In this document: piece after piece, positions 23,770 to 32,601 of the stretch
Numbering within the stretch: position 1 is the stretch's first letter
Layout of the letters: each line of letters begins with the position of its first letter
NCBI RefSeq assembly: GCF_002222055.1
Contig: NZ_MUGS01000004.1
Coordinates: 186,001-250,000, forward strand
DNA length: 64,000 nucleotides
Source of the DNA: Flavobacterium araucananum
GTDB lineage: Bacteria > Bacteroidota > Bacteroidia > Flavobacteriales > Flavobacteriaceae
Direction: 5' to 3'
Translations under genes and position numbers: made by a program
The notes under the pieces: generated by a model
The model's database searches: none
What the model was told of the DNA's origin: nothing
The model's input: only the letters and a program-made list of their open reading frames with translations

Positions 23770-26226
23770 ATGAAAAAGGCTTTTCTAATAATTGTACTCT
23801 GTGTTAGTTCAATTTTTTTCTCATGCAAGAAAGATAAAAATCAGAATCAATTTGCTTCAGATGGAGTTCAGTCTGCTTCTTCTGATTCACTCACCGATGA
23901 TGGCTGGCCACGTGAAACGACAAATAAGGGCACAAAATTGGTTTATTATCAACCTCAGGTCGACGATTGGAAAGACCATAAAGAAATTACAGTAAGACTG
24001 GCCTTTTCGTTGACTCCACAAGGCGGCAAAGAAGTTTTGGGCGTAGCGTCTCTAACAGCCGAGACATTGGTAGATAAAGACAACCGGAACGTGTTTTTTA
24101 AAAATGTTCAGGTAACCGATGTAAGATTTCCGGCCCTCGATGAAAAAAAAGTTCCTGAAATGGAAAAGCTTTTTAAAGAAACATTGCCTAAAGACGGTGA
24201 TCCGGTTTCGGTAGACCGTATTCTGGCAGATTTAAATCAAACCAAAAGTCCGCCGAAAGGAATTGCCGCCAAGAACGATCCCCCTGCTATTTTTTACAGT
24301 ACAAATCCGGCAGTTTTACTTATTGTGCAGGGAGAGCCTGTTTTAGTGCCCGTAGAAAAAACAGATATTCAGTATGTGGTCAATACCAACTGGGATTTGT
24401 TTTTTGATAAAACAACAAAAGACTACTATTTACTGGCAGATAATAGCTGGGTTACCTCAAAACAACTAGACGGAAAATGGGAAAAAACTACCAAACTGCC
24501 TTCTGGTTTGAATAATCTTCCATCAGGTCAAAATTTTGATGATGTAAAAAAAATGATTCCGGCGCCATCAGTAAGTACAACTCCTCAGGTTTTCTACAGC
24601 AATAAACCTGCTGAATTAATTGCAATAAACGGAAACCCAAAATTTATAAAAATAGAAGGAACCAAACTGTTATACATCGATAATACCGAAAATGATATTT
24701 TTGCCAACGAAGGCGATGGACAATATTATGTCTTATTATCCGGAAGATGGTTTAAATCTGTAGCATTGGCGGGACCATGGACATACGCAGGAAATAACCT
24801 CCCGGCTGATTTTGCTAAAATTCCTAAAAATTCTCCAAGAGCAAACGTATTAGCAGCAGTACCGGGAACTCAGGAAGCCCAAGATGCCATAATGTTAGCT
24901 CAGGTTCCTACAACAGCAATTATTAAGAAAGCCAATGCCGAAGCCAAAGCCAAGGTTACGTATGACGGAACACCTCAGTTTAAACCTATCGAGGGCACAA
25001 AAATGCAATACGCAAGCAATACTCAGGATAAGGTAATAAAAGTAGGCGATTTGTATTATTTGTGTTTTCAGGCCGTTTGGTTCATGTCGACAAGCCCTAA
25101 CGGACCCTGGAAAACAGCAGATTCAGTTCCTAAAGAAATTTATACAATTCCGCCAAGTTCTCCAGTATATAATGTAACCTATGTTACACAAACCACAACT
25201 GATACAACAGTACAAAGCAGTACAACAGCCGGTTATTTTGGAGCTTTTATTATTGGTGCCACTGTAGGCGCTATCTTAACTTACGGAACAGGATACTATT
25301 ATCCGCCATATGTGTATTATGGAGGTTTATACCCAATCTATCGCCCTTGGCCTTATACGTACGGAGGCGGGGCAGTCTACAACCCATGGACAGGCGGATG
25401 GGCTGCCGGAAGACGTGTTTACGGGCCTTACGGTGCTGCAGGAACATCAGCCTGGTATAACCCGGCAACAGGAAGATACGGTCGTTCTGCAAGTGTACAA
25501 GGATGGTACGGAGGTCGCACGGCAGCAAGTTCCTATAATCCATGGACAGGAAATTATGCCAGAACCAATCAGGGGCATAATGCGTATGCACAATGGGGAC
25601 ATTCTGCTGCTACAAATGGTCATCAATGGGCACAAACCGGACATATTACTACCAGACTTGGTACGGCAATTGGTTATGAAACTTCCGGAGGTAACAAAGG
25701 TGTAATTACGCATCATCGCGGCGGAGGAACAACCATTCATACCAACAATAATTTATATGCCGGACATGATGGACACGTATACAAAAGAGATGCTAACGGA
25801 AACTGGAGCCATTATAACAACGGCAACGGAGGCTGGACACAAGCAGATAAACTTGGCTCAGCAAAAGGTTCCGGAACAGCTCTACAGCGCGATCGCCCCA
25901 ATCAGGGATTGGGAGCAAATGGGGCAGGAGAGAGAATCCAGCGTGATAATCTAACCAAACCAAATCAAAATCCAGGCGGAGAAAATCGTTTAGGCGACGC
26001 AATCCAGCATGATAACTTACCTAAAGCAGATCAAACTCTCGGACAACGCGATAAACCACTCGGAGAAGCAGGTCATCCTGATATAACAAACGATTTAGAT
26101 CGTTCAGCATTCTCAAGAGATCGCGGCGAATCTCAAACACGGGATTTCCAAAATTTCCAAAGAGAAGGAAACCGTATGGGCGGTGGCAATTTTAGAGGTG
26201 GCGGAGGATTTAGAGGCCGAAGATAA
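23770..26226 (+). CDS. Large surface lipoprotein, annotated in relatives as carbohydrate-binding family V/XII
   Basis: An 818-aa exported protein with lipobox FFSC (Cys near residue 19). Residues about 170-470 hold three related modules, each with a pattern like IFYSTNPAVLLIVQGEPVL...YYLLADNSWV, VFYSNKPAELIAINGNPKF...YYVLLSGRWF and YLCFQAVWFMSTSPNGPWK. A hydrophobic stretch (AFIIGATVGAILTYGTGYY) follows, then a region rich in Gly, Tyr, Pro and Trp with YNPWTGG/YNPWTGN repeats, and a basic, low-complexity C-terminus ending GGGNFRGGGGFRGRR. Similar proteins occur in Proteobacteria. Function is unknown. The gene stands alone, with a terminator behind it. Confidence 0.8.
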   Translation: MKKAFLIIVLCVSSIFFSCKKDKNQNQFASDGVQSASSDSLTDDGWPRETTNKGTKLVYYQPQVDDWKDHKEITVRLAFSLTPQGGKEVLGVASLTAETLVDKDNRNVFFKNVQVTDVRFPALDEKKVPEMEKLFKETLPKDGDPVSVDRILADLNQTKSPPKGIAAKNDPPAIFYSTNPAVLLIVQGEPVLVPVEKTDIQYVVNTNWDLFFDKTTKDYYLLADNSWVTSKQLDGKWEKTTKLPSGLNNLPSGQNFDDVKKMIPAPSVSTTPQVFYSNKPAELIAINGNPKFIKIEGTKLLYIDNTENDIFANEGDGQYYVLLSGRWFKSVALAGPWTYAGNNLPADFAKIPKNSPRANVLAAVPGTQEAQDAIMLAQVPTTAIIKKANAEAKAKVTYDGTPQFKPIEGTKMQYASNTQDKVIKVGDLYYLCFQAVWFMSTSPNGPWKTADSVPKEIYTIPPSSPVYNVTYVTQTTTDTTVQSSTTAGYFGAFIIGATVGAILTYGTGYYYPPYVYYGGLYPIYRPWPYTYGGGAVYNPWTGGWAAGRRVYGPYGAAGTSAWYNPATGRYGRSASVQGWYGGRTAASSYNPWTGNYARTNQGHNAYAQWGHSAATNGHQWAQTGHITTRLGTAIGYETSGGNKGVITHHRGGGTTIHTNNNLYAGHDGHVYKRDANGNWSHYNNGNGGWTQADKLGSAKGSGTALQRDRPNQGLGANGAGERIQRDNLTKPNQNPGGENRLGDAIQHDNLPKADQTLGQRDKPLGEAGHPDITNDLDRSAFSRDRGESQTRDFQNFQREGNRMGGGNFRGGGGFRGRR

Positions 26227-26250
26227 AGTTTAAAACTAATTATAATAAAG

Positions 26251-26294
26251 AATCAGGGACAATATTTAATAATATTCGTTCCTGATTTTTTTTG
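26251..26294 (+). terminator. Terminator after surface lipoprotein gene
   Basis: AATCAGGGAC pairs with GTTCCTGATT around an AT-rich loop that can itself pair, followed by T8. Confidence 0.85.
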
Positions 26295-26648
26295 ATACAA
26301 ACCTATAACCATCATCAATTTAAAGACTTCCCAATTGAAAATTATTTTCCGGAATTTAAGTTTTAATAAGGAGCTATTTCCTGCTTTCCGCTCCAATCTT
26401 TTTATTTTTTAAAGAAAAAAATAAAAAGGATTTCCACTTCAATCAGGGCTAGACATTCGTTTTCATGAAATATAGACCATCCAGGTCTTTTGTCCCTTTG
26501 AACCCCTGCCTCTTTGTTCCTTTGTTCCTCTGAACCTATGTACCTCAAAAGAAAACCTCAGAACCTTAGCACCTCAGAACCTTAGTGTCTTTAAAAAAAA
26601 CCTTTGTACCTTTGTTACTCTCAACCTTTGAAACTCAAAAAGAAAAAA
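26295..26648. other. Low-complexity gap before crp-like gene
   Basis: From about 26480 the sequence is made of degenerate short phrases such as CCTTTGTACC, CCTCAGAACC and CTTTGTTCC. It gives no coding frame. I see no clear promoter. Confidence 0.6.
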
Positions 26649-27221
26649 ATGTCGCCCAAAGAATCCCTCCAGCAACACATTGCCAAAACGGCTGCATTGA
26701 CAGACGGGCAATTCGATTATTTCTTTTCGCATTTTAAACCACAGTCATTCAGGAAAGGGCAAACCGTTATTAGTGCCGGAGATAAAGTCGATTGCGAGTA
26801 TTTTGTAATTTCGGGTTGTTTAAAGGCTTTTTACATAAACGATGAAATCAAAATGTACATTTTGCAATTTGCAATGCCAACGTGGTGGACATCTGATTAC
26901 GATGCTTTATACAATCAGACTACGGCAACGATAAATATCGATTGCATTACAGATGTCGAAGTGCTTAGTCTTTCTAACAGTGATCGCGAAAAATTGTGCA
27001 GTGAATTTCATCAGATAGAACATTTTTTTAGATGGAGAACCAACAAAGGATATATTGCTTCTCAAAAACGACTTTTATCTTTAATGAATAATAATACCAA
27101 AAAGCGTTACGAAGAACTTTTGGCATTATATCCGCAGCTTTACAATTTAGTTCCTAAACATTTAATTGCTGCTTATTTAGGGGTTTCAAGAGAAACTTTA
27201 AGTAGATTATATAATTCATAA
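26649..27221 (+). CDS. Crp/Fnr-family transcriptional regulator
   Basis: A 190-aa regulator; the ATG at 26649 is preferred to a TTG at 26604 lying in low-complexity DNA. The cyclic-nucleotide-binding-like beta roll covers about 20-110 (FRKGQTVISAGDKVDCEYFVISGCLKAFY), and a short C-terminal helix-turn-helix ends with KHLIAAYLGVSRETLSRLY. There is no Fnr-type cysteine cluster. A perfect GTGAT-N4-ATCAC site follows immediately, upstream of the yceI operon, so the downstream genes are its likely targets. Confidence 0.9.
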   Translation: MSPKESLQQHIAKTAALTDGQFDYFFSHFKPQSFRKGQTVISAGDKVDCEYFVISGCLKAFYINDEIKMYILQFAMPTWWTSDYDALYNQTTATINIDCITDVEVLSLSNSDREKLCSEFHQIEHFFRWRTNKGYIASQKRLLSLMNNNTKKRYEELLALYPQLYNLVPKHLIAAYLGVSRETLSRLYNS

Positions 27222-27228
27222 CCCGAAT

Positions 27229-27242
27229 GTGATCTACATCAC
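27229..27242. promoter_or_regulatory. Crp/Fnr-type operator
   Basis: GTGAT-CTAC-ATCAC is a perfect inverted repeat in the 77-bp gap between the crp-like gene and yceI, 57 bp before the yceI start. Half sites resemble the Crp consensus TGTGA. Confidence 0.75.
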
Positions 27243-27298
27243 GTAACCAATTTTTAGAGTCGCCGTTCCTTTGTATTGTACTTTTAAATACAATAAAA

Positions 27299-27853
27299 AT
27301 GGAAACAATAAATTTTAATATCGTAAGCTCAGGAAGCAATATCGATTGGACCGGTAGAAAAGTTACTGGTGCACATAATGGTACAATAGGTATCAAAGAA
27401 GGTCATTTTATTTTGAATGACGGAAAAATAAACGGTGGAAATATTGTCATCAATACATCGTCAATAAAAATTATGGACGTTACAGATCCCGCTACAAAGG
27501 CACAATTTGCTGGACATCTGGCTTCGGATGATTTTTTCTCTATCGAAAAATTCCCAACGGCAAACTTTGAAATTCTTTCTGTAAAAGAAATTTCAAACGG
27601 TAAATATTATCTTGAAGGAAATCTTACTATAAAAGATATTACACATCTTACAGGTTTTGAAACTGAAGTAGAAAATACTAATACTACACTTTCGCTTTCA
27701 GGGAAATTGGTTATTGATCGTACCAAATACGATATCAAATTCCGTTCAGGAAACTTCTTTAAAGATTTGGGAGATACATTGATCTACAACGATTTTGAAT
27801 TGGATTTTAGGATCACTGCCCAAGCTATATTTTCTGCACAGTCTAAAAACTAA
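27299..27853 (+). CDS. YceI-family lipocalin-like protein
   Basis: A 184-aa YceI-domain protein that in other bacteria binds isoprenoid-like lipids. Typical segments are IDWTGRKVTGAHNGTIGIKEG, IVINTSSIKIMD and HLASDDFFSIEKFPTANFEI, then HLTGFETEVE and LVIDRTKYDIKFRSG. Unlike E. coli YceI it has no signal peptide, so it should be cytoplasmic. It heads an operon of stress or detoxification genes below a Crp-type site. Confidence 0.92.
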   Translation: METINFNIVSSGSNIDWTGRKVTGAHNGTIGIKEGHFILNDGKINGGNIVINTSSIKIMDVTDPATKAQFAGHLASDDFFSIEKFPTANFEILSVKEISNGKYYLEGNLTIKDITHLTGFETEVENTNTTLSLSGKLVIDRTKYDIKFRSGNFFKDLGDTLIYNDFELDFRITAQAIFSAQSKN

Positions 27854-27857
27854 AGCC

Positions 27858-28076
27858 ATGCCTTACGTAAAAATCGAATTGACCCGCGAAGGTGTTACCC
27901 GCGAGCAAAAACAGGAATTAATAAGCGGAATTACCAATTTAATTACTGATGTACTGAACAAAGATCCGCATTTGACTCACGTTGTCATTCAGGAAATCGA
28001 ACTCGAAGATTGGGGTTATGCAGGAGTTCAGGTATCTGTATTAAGAGAAAAAGGTATCACAGCCGATAAAAAATAA
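27858..28076 (+). CDS. 4-oxalocrotonate tautomerase family protein
   Basis: A 72-aa enzyme starting at the ATG at 27858 (MPYVKIELTREGVTREQK). After Met removal, the N-terminal Pro is the catalytic base of this superfamily, which supports this start over a longer overlapping one. The central segment PHLTHVVIQEIELEDWGYAG fits the family. It follows yceI by 4 bp and precedes an SDR gene by 5 bp. It probably tautomerises or isomerises a keto-enol substrate. Confidence 0.92.
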   Translation: MPYVKIELTREGVTREQKQELISGITNLITDVLNKDPHLTHVVIQEIELEDWGYAGVQVSVLREKGITADKK

Positions 28077-28081
28077 AGAGC

Positions 28082-28816
28082 ATGAAAAAACAAACAATAA
28101 TCGTTACCGGAGCAGCTTCAGGTATCGGAAAAGGAATCGCCAAATACTTCTTAGACAGAGGTGATAATGTGGTGATAAACTCAGTAACACCAACTGCATT
28201 AGAAAGCACTTACAACGAGTTTGGGGCAGGCGATAATCTGGCAATGTTTGCCGGAGATGTAAGCAGGAAACAAACGGGAGAAGAATTGGTGAAAATTGCT
28301 TTAGAAAAATTTGGTTCTGTAGATGTATTGGTCAACAATGCGGGAATCTTCGACAGTAAACCATTTTTAGAAGTAGATGAAACGTATCTGGATAAATTTC
28401 TGACCACAAACCTAAAAGGGACTTATTTTACCACACAATCGGTTATGCCACAAATGCTCAAACAACAAGACGGTGTTGTAATAAACATTGGAACACCGTT
28501 GGTAAATCACGGTTTAGGCGGTTGGCCAGCTTCGGCCCCCGTAGCAAGCAAAGGCGCTATTCATGCATTAACGATTCAGCTGGCAGCCGAATTTGGGAAA
28601 CAGAACATTCGCATCAATACCGTTGCACCGGGCGTTATTCGTACGCCAATGCATGGCGATAAAGCAGATCAAAGTGCCGGATTGCATTTGCTAAACAGGG
28701 TAGGAGAGATCGATGATGTTGCCCAGATGGTTTAAACTGTTGCCAAAAGCAACTTTATTACAGGTTCTATTATTAATGTTGATGGTGGTAAAGGTGCGGG
28801 ACATAATTTAAACTAA
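28082..28816 (+). pseudogene. SDR-family oxidoreductase with an in-frame stop codon
   Basis: The frame opens with the cofactor loop GAASGIGKG, continues with NNAG and reads to a TAA at 28733-28735. Beyond it the same frame goes on for 26 sense codons, TVAKSNFITGSIINVDGGKGAGHNLN, which is the conserved C-terminal SDR segment (FITG..I.VDGG). Thus either one sense codon became a stop or the base is a sequencing error. The expected catalytic Tyr of YxxxK reads as Val in PVASKGA (around residue 155), so even the full product may be altered. The truncated product would be 217 aa. The next gene begins just 1 bp after the restored stop at 28814-28816. Confidence 0.85.
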
Positions 28817-28817
28817 G

Positions 28818-29267
28818 TTGAAAACTATTTTATTAATTGCTTTTATGCTCTGTATTTTGCAGGGCATAAAAGCTCAAAATAACACTAAAATGGAAAATCA
28901 GGCCAACGTATCAGCAATTACTGATGCGATAGAAAACTATTATTTTAAGGGCATTTATGAAGGTGATGAAATACGCTTGGGAAGCATTTTTTATCCCGGG
29001 ACTTTAGTTTTTGGCGATGTACAGGGACAGCCTTATTTTAAAACAGTAGATCTTTATCTTGATGGCGTAAAAAATAGACAAAGTCCTAAGGATTCGGGAA
29101 AACGCTTTAAAGGAGAAATTCTCAAGATAAATGTAGTAAATTCAATAGCTACAGCCGAAATTAATGTTAAAATGTACGACTTTAATTATCGGGATTTTTT
29201 ATCTTTCCATAAGATTAACGGAAAATGGCTAATCGTCAATAAATTGTTGACAGATATAAGCCAATAA
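28818..29267 (+). CDS. Secreted NTF2-like protein (putative lumazine-binding/SnoaL-like)
   Basis: A 149-aa protein. The TTG at 28818 is taken as start because it yields a clear signal peptide (KTILLIAFMLCILQGIKAQ) and lies 1 bp after the original end of the SDR gene; a later ATG at 28890 would remove the signal. The mature part has the NTF2-like pattern of DAIENYYFKGIYEGD, MYDFNYRDFLSFHKINGKWLIVNKL. These small cone-shaped folds bind ligands or act as isomerases; the specific role here is unknown. Confidence 0.82.
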   Translation: MKTILLIAFMLCILQGIKAQNNTKMENQANVSAITDAIENYYFKGIYEGDEIRLGSIFYPGTLVFGDVQGQPYFKTVDLYLDGVKNRQSPKDSGKRFKGEILKINVVNSIATAEINVKMYDFNYRDFLSFHKINGKWLIVNKLLTDISQ

Positions 29268-29285
29268 ACTTAAAATGGAGAAAGA

Positions 29286-30371
29286 ATGTGGTACACTACA
29301 AAAGCTACAGCATTATTAGGTATTGATTATCCTATAATGCAGGGACCATTTGGTGGTAATTTATCAACGGTAGAATTAACTGCCGCGGTATCAAACGCTG
29401 GCGGACTTGGTGGATACGGTGCTTATACAATGTCGGCTCAGGAGATTTTTGAGGCAGACAAACAATTAAAAGCAGCAACCAATAAACCGTATAATATCAA
29501 TCTTTGGGTTTCAGATCATGATATTTCGCCCTCTGGTTTATCAGATGAAGAATACAACAAAACCGCAGCACTATTTAAACCCTATTTTGATGAAGTTGGG
29601 ATTCCGTTACCGGAAAAACCAGCGCCATTTCAGTCAAGATTTAAAAATCAATTAGAGGTAATTTTAGATATAAAACCAAAAGTTTTCAGTTTTATGTTTG
29701 GCGTTCCTCCTCAGGATGTTTTAGAACAATGTCGCAGATCAGGAATTGTAACGGTCGGGGCAGCGACAACTTTAGACGAAGCTATTTTTCTGGAAGCAGC
29801 GGGTGTAGATATGATTATTGCCTCTGGTTTTGAAGCAGGCGGACACAGACCATCGTTTTTGGCTCCAGCCGAATCATCTTTAACCGGAACTTTTGTATTA
29901 CTACAACTCATTCGCGAAAAGGTAAAAACGCCAATTATCGCTGCGGGCGGAATCGCCAACGGAAAAGGGGTCGCAGCAGCATTAGCTCTAGGCTCAAGTG
30001 CCGCTCAGGTAGGAACAGCGTTTTTAGCCTGCGATGAATCGAATGCATTACCCATTCATAGAGAAATGTTATTTTCTGATGCGGCAAAATACACCACTTT
30101 ATCCCGTGCGTACACAGGACGTTTAGGACGCGGATTAACGAGCAGAATTGCCACGAAAATCTCAGGTGCAGCACAAGATATTCTGCCGTTTCCTTTGCAG
30201 ACTACACTTATATCGCCGTTGCGAAAAGCAGCTCTTGACCAGCAAAAATGGGATATGATCTTATTTTGGGGCGGACAAATTGCTCCAATTTTAAAACATA
30301 CCAAAGCCAAAGAATTGATGCATTCTCTTATAGAAGAAACGAATGCTTATTTTGATGATTTGAAGGGATAA
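29286..30371 (+). CDS. NAD(P)H-dependent flavin oxidoreductase / nitronate monooxygenase
   Basis: A 361-aa FMN TIM-barrel enzyme of the 2-nitropropane dioxygenase family. Signatures are PIMQGPFGGN at the N-terminus, SNAGGLGGYG, MIIASGFEAGGHR (phosphate and catalytic region) and PIIAAGGIANGKGVAAALALGSSAAQVGTAFL. It likely oxidises nitronates or reduces quinones. It is the last gene of the Crp-site operon, and a hairpin terminator follows 20 bp later. Confidence 0.92.
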   Translation: MWYTTKATALLGIDYPIMQGPFGGNLSTVELTAAVSNAGGLGGYGAYTMSAQEIFEADKQLKAATNKPYNINLWVSDHDISPSGLSDEEYNKTAALFKPYFDEVGIPLPEKPAPFQSRFKNQLEVILDIKPKVFSFMFGVPPQDVLEQCRRSGIVTVGAATTLDEAIFLEAAGVDMIIASGFEAGGHRPSFLAPAESSLTGTFVLLQLIREKVKTPIIAAGGIANGKGVAAALALGSSAAQVGTAFLACDESNALPIHREMLFSDAAKYTTLSRAYTGRLGRGLTSRIATKISGAAQDILPFPLQTTLISPLRKAALDQQKWDMILFWGGQIAPILKHTKAKELMHSLIEETNAYFDDLKG

Positions 30372-30391
30372 GATAATTTAATATATTGACG

Positions 30392-30424
30392 AAAGCCTGA
30401 TTGTGTAGATTGGGCTTTTTTTAT
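30392..30424 (+). terminator. Terminator of the yceI-nitronate monooxygenase operon
   Basis: AAAGCC (30392-30397) pairs with GGCTTT (30413-30418) and is followed by further T residues. Confidence 0.7.
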
Positions 30425-30506
30425 GCGTTAATTTTTTATAAATATATAAGTGCAGAACGAAATTTTATTAAACACATAGAAACGTAGAATTTTGAAACTT
30501 CACAAT

Positions 30507-30580
30507 GTCCGTTTCGCCATTTACTTTGCCCGTTTCGCCTATTTACTGATTTTATAGCAGCTGTTATCGCAATACTTTTG
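30507..30580 (+). promoter_or_regulatory. Direct-repeat operator and promoter of the epoxide hydrolase gene
   Basis: Copies of the box GTCCGTTTCGCC (30507) and GCCCGTTTCGCC (30528) are spaced exactly 21 bp, as for AraC-family half sites. The -7 element TACTTTTG (30573-30580) starts 45 bp after the second box. The same geometry recurs upstream of two other genes in the window. A partial copy of the 141-bp element (AACACATAGAAACGTAG, from 30471) lies just before it. Confidence 0.72.
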
Positions 30581-30625
30581 ACGAAGAAATTAACTGATAT
30601 TCAAATAATTTAAAAATCAAAAACA

Positions 30626-31927
30626 ATGAAAATACTTCAAAAAAACAAACGCACTTTTTTGAATGCAATCGCAACAGGAACATTTATGCTGATAGCAGCA
30701 ATTGGATCCGCACAGAAAAATGAGGCAAAAACCAAAACTGATGCCCAAACAATTCGTCCGTATCACATTAGTATTTCGCAAGAAGCCTTAACAGATCTTC
30801 GCAATCGTATCAATGCGACAAGATGGCCGGATAAAGAAACCGTTACAGATCAGTCACAAGGCGTTAAATTGCAACAAATTCAAAACCTTGTACAATATTG
30901 GGGAACTACTTATGACTGGCGTAAAACCGAAGCCAAACTAAATGCTTTGCCTCAATTTGTAACCAATATAGATGGTTTAGACATTCAGTTCATTCACATC
31001 AAATCAAAACATAAAAATGCATTGCCCCTTATAATTACTCACGGTTGGCCGGGATCTTTTTTTGAACTGCTAAAAGTAATAGGACCACTTACAGATCCTA
31101 CCGCTTATGGAGGAAAAGCCGAAGATGCTTTTGATCTTGTAATTCCGTCAATGCCAGGTTATGGTTTCTCAGAAAAACCAACAGGAACGGGTTGGGGACC
31201 GGAAAAAATAGGTAATGCCTGGGATGTTTTAATGAAACGTTTAGGATACAAAAACTATGTATCGCAAGGAGGCGATTGGGGTTCTGTAATTGCAGATGCT
31301 ATGGCGCGCCAGGCTCCGCAAGGATTGTTAGGGATTCATGTAAACATGCCGGCAACAGTTCCTGCTGATATTGCCAAAGCCCTAAAAGACGGAAATCCTG
31401 CGCCAAACGGATTATCGATTAAAGAAAAAGCAGCTTTTGTTTCTCTTAATAAATTATATACCAAAGGCGGTGGTTATGCTGGAATGATGGTAACACGTCC
31501 TCAGACTTTAGGCTACGGACTTACAGATTCTCCAGTTGGATTGGCTTCTTTTTTCTTAGATAAATTCAACGAATGGACCTATAGCGGCGGAAATGCAGAA
31601 AAATCGCTTACCAAAGACGAAATGTTGGATGATATCTCTTTGTATTGGTTAACAAACACAGCAAATACATCGGCACAATTGTATTGGGAGAATAATACGA
31701 ACAACTTTAATGTAGTAGAACAAAAAACAAACGACATAAAAATTCCGGTTGCAGTAACTGTTTTTCCCGGAGAAATTTATCAGGCACCAAAAAGCTGGAC
31801 AGAGAAAAGTTATAAAAACCTCATTTATTTTAATGAAGTATCAAAAGGAGGTCATTTTGCCTCTTGGGAAGAACCACAACTTTTTGCAGAAGAACTTCGT
31901 GCAGCTTTTAAGTCCTTAAGAAAATAA
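30626..31927 (+). CDS. Exported epoxide hydrolase
   Basis: A 433-aa alpha/beta hydrolase. A signal peptide (residues 1-30, LNAIATGTFMLIAAIGSAQ) precedes the epoxide hydrolase N-terminal domain (about 46-155, LRNRINATRWPD, QYWGTTYDWRK). The catalytic domain has the oxyanion HGWP (about 141) and the nucleophile Asp in QGGDWGSVI (about 217-220); the C-terminal GGHFASWEEP supplies the histidine. It should open epoxides in the periplasm. Its promoter matches that of the downstream alpha/beta hydrolase at 32602. Confidence 0.92.
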   Translation: MKILQKNKRTFLNAIATGTFMLIAAIGSAQKNEAKTKTDAQTIRPYHISISQEALTDLRNRINATRWPDKETVTDQSQGVKLQQIQNLVQYWGTTYDWRKTEAKLNALPQFVTNIDGLDIQFIHIKSKHKNALPLIITHGWPGSFFELLKVIGPLTDPTAYGGKAEDAFDLVIPSMPGYGFSEKPTGTGWGPEKIGNAWDVLMKRLGYKNYVSQGGDWGSVIADAMARQAPQGLLGIHVNMPATVPADIAKALKDGNPAPNGLSIKEKAAFVSLNKLYTKGGGYAGMMVTRPQTLGYGLTDSPVGLASFFLDKFNEWTYSGGNAEKSLTKDEMLDDISLYWLTNTANTSAQLYWENNTNNFNVVEQKTNDIKIPVAVTVFPGEIYQAPKSWTEKSYKNLIYFNEVSKGGHFASWEEPQLFAEELRAAFKSLRK

Positions 31928-32063
31928 CTATAAAATATTATGTGTTTAAATTAAATTAAAGTCAAAAATTAAAAGGACTAAAAAGATTAAAAAATAAAAT
32001 CTGCTCAATCTGCCAAATCTGCGAGAAAAATTATTTAACACATAATCTAAAAAACAAACAATA

Positions 32064-32465
32064 ATGAAAACAAATAAAATATACGCAATTATGGTCTTAG
32101 GACTTATGGCATTATTAGCTCCATCGAATGCTCAGGCACAACAAAACGGTATAAAACGAACCAATTTGCAAAAACACGATCTAAGTATTCCGGGCAAAGA
32201 AATGGTTCAGGCACGAATCGATTTTGACGCTCATGCAGCTTTTGGAAAACATGCACATCCGGGAGAAGAAATTATTTATGTCCTTGAGGGTTCCTTGGAA
32301 TATCAAATTGAGGATGAAACTCCTATAACCTTAAAAGCAGGAGAAGTACTTTTTATACCTGCCGGAAAGTTTCACTCCGCAAAAAATAATACCAATACAA
32401 AAGCTTCTGAGTTAGCCACTTATATTGTAGAGAAAGGGAAACCTGTTCTGGTAATGAAAAAATAA
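32064..32465 (+). CDS. Exported cupin-domain protein
   Basis: A 133-aa cupin with signal peptide (IMVLGLMALLAPSNAQA). The metal-binding motifs are intact: HAAFGKHAHPGEEIIYVLEG (motif 1, His, His and Glu) and AGEVLFIPAGKFHSAKN (motif 2, His). The substrate is unknown; single-domain cupins of this type occur as dioxygenases or isomerases. It lies between two exported hydrolases with related promoters and 136 bp behind the first, so it may be read with it. Confidence 0.9.
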   Translation: MKTNKIYAIMVLGLMALLAPSNAQAQQNGIKRTNLQKHDLSIPGKEMVQARIDFDAHAAFGKHAHPGEEIIYVLEGSLEYQIEDETPITLKAGEVLFIPAGKFHSAKNNTNTKASELATYIVEKGKPVLVMKK

Positions 32466-32484
32466 AAAATTCAGGTTTACGTTT

Positions 32485-32558
32485 GTCCGTTTCAGGATTT
32501 ACTTCGTCCGTTTCGACTATTTTCTAATGGTACAACGATCGTTATCGCCATACTTTTG
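32485..32558 (+). promoter_or_regulatory. Direct-repeat operator and promoter of the second hydrolase gene
   Basis: GTCCGTTTC boxes at 32485 and 32506 are 21 bp apart, and TACTTTTG (32551-32558) begins 45 bp after the second box. The stretch CGTTATCGCCATACTTTTGA closely copies the sequence upstream of the epoxide hydrolase. Confidence 0.72.
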
Positions 32559-32601
32559 ACGAAGAAATAAACTAATAATCAAACTATTAAAAATAATAAT
32601 C

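Noticed and set aside
25271-25740. Several long reading frames inside the lipoprotein gene on both strands
   Set aside because: They arise from the repetitive Gly/Tyr/Pro codons of the real gene and have no independent support.
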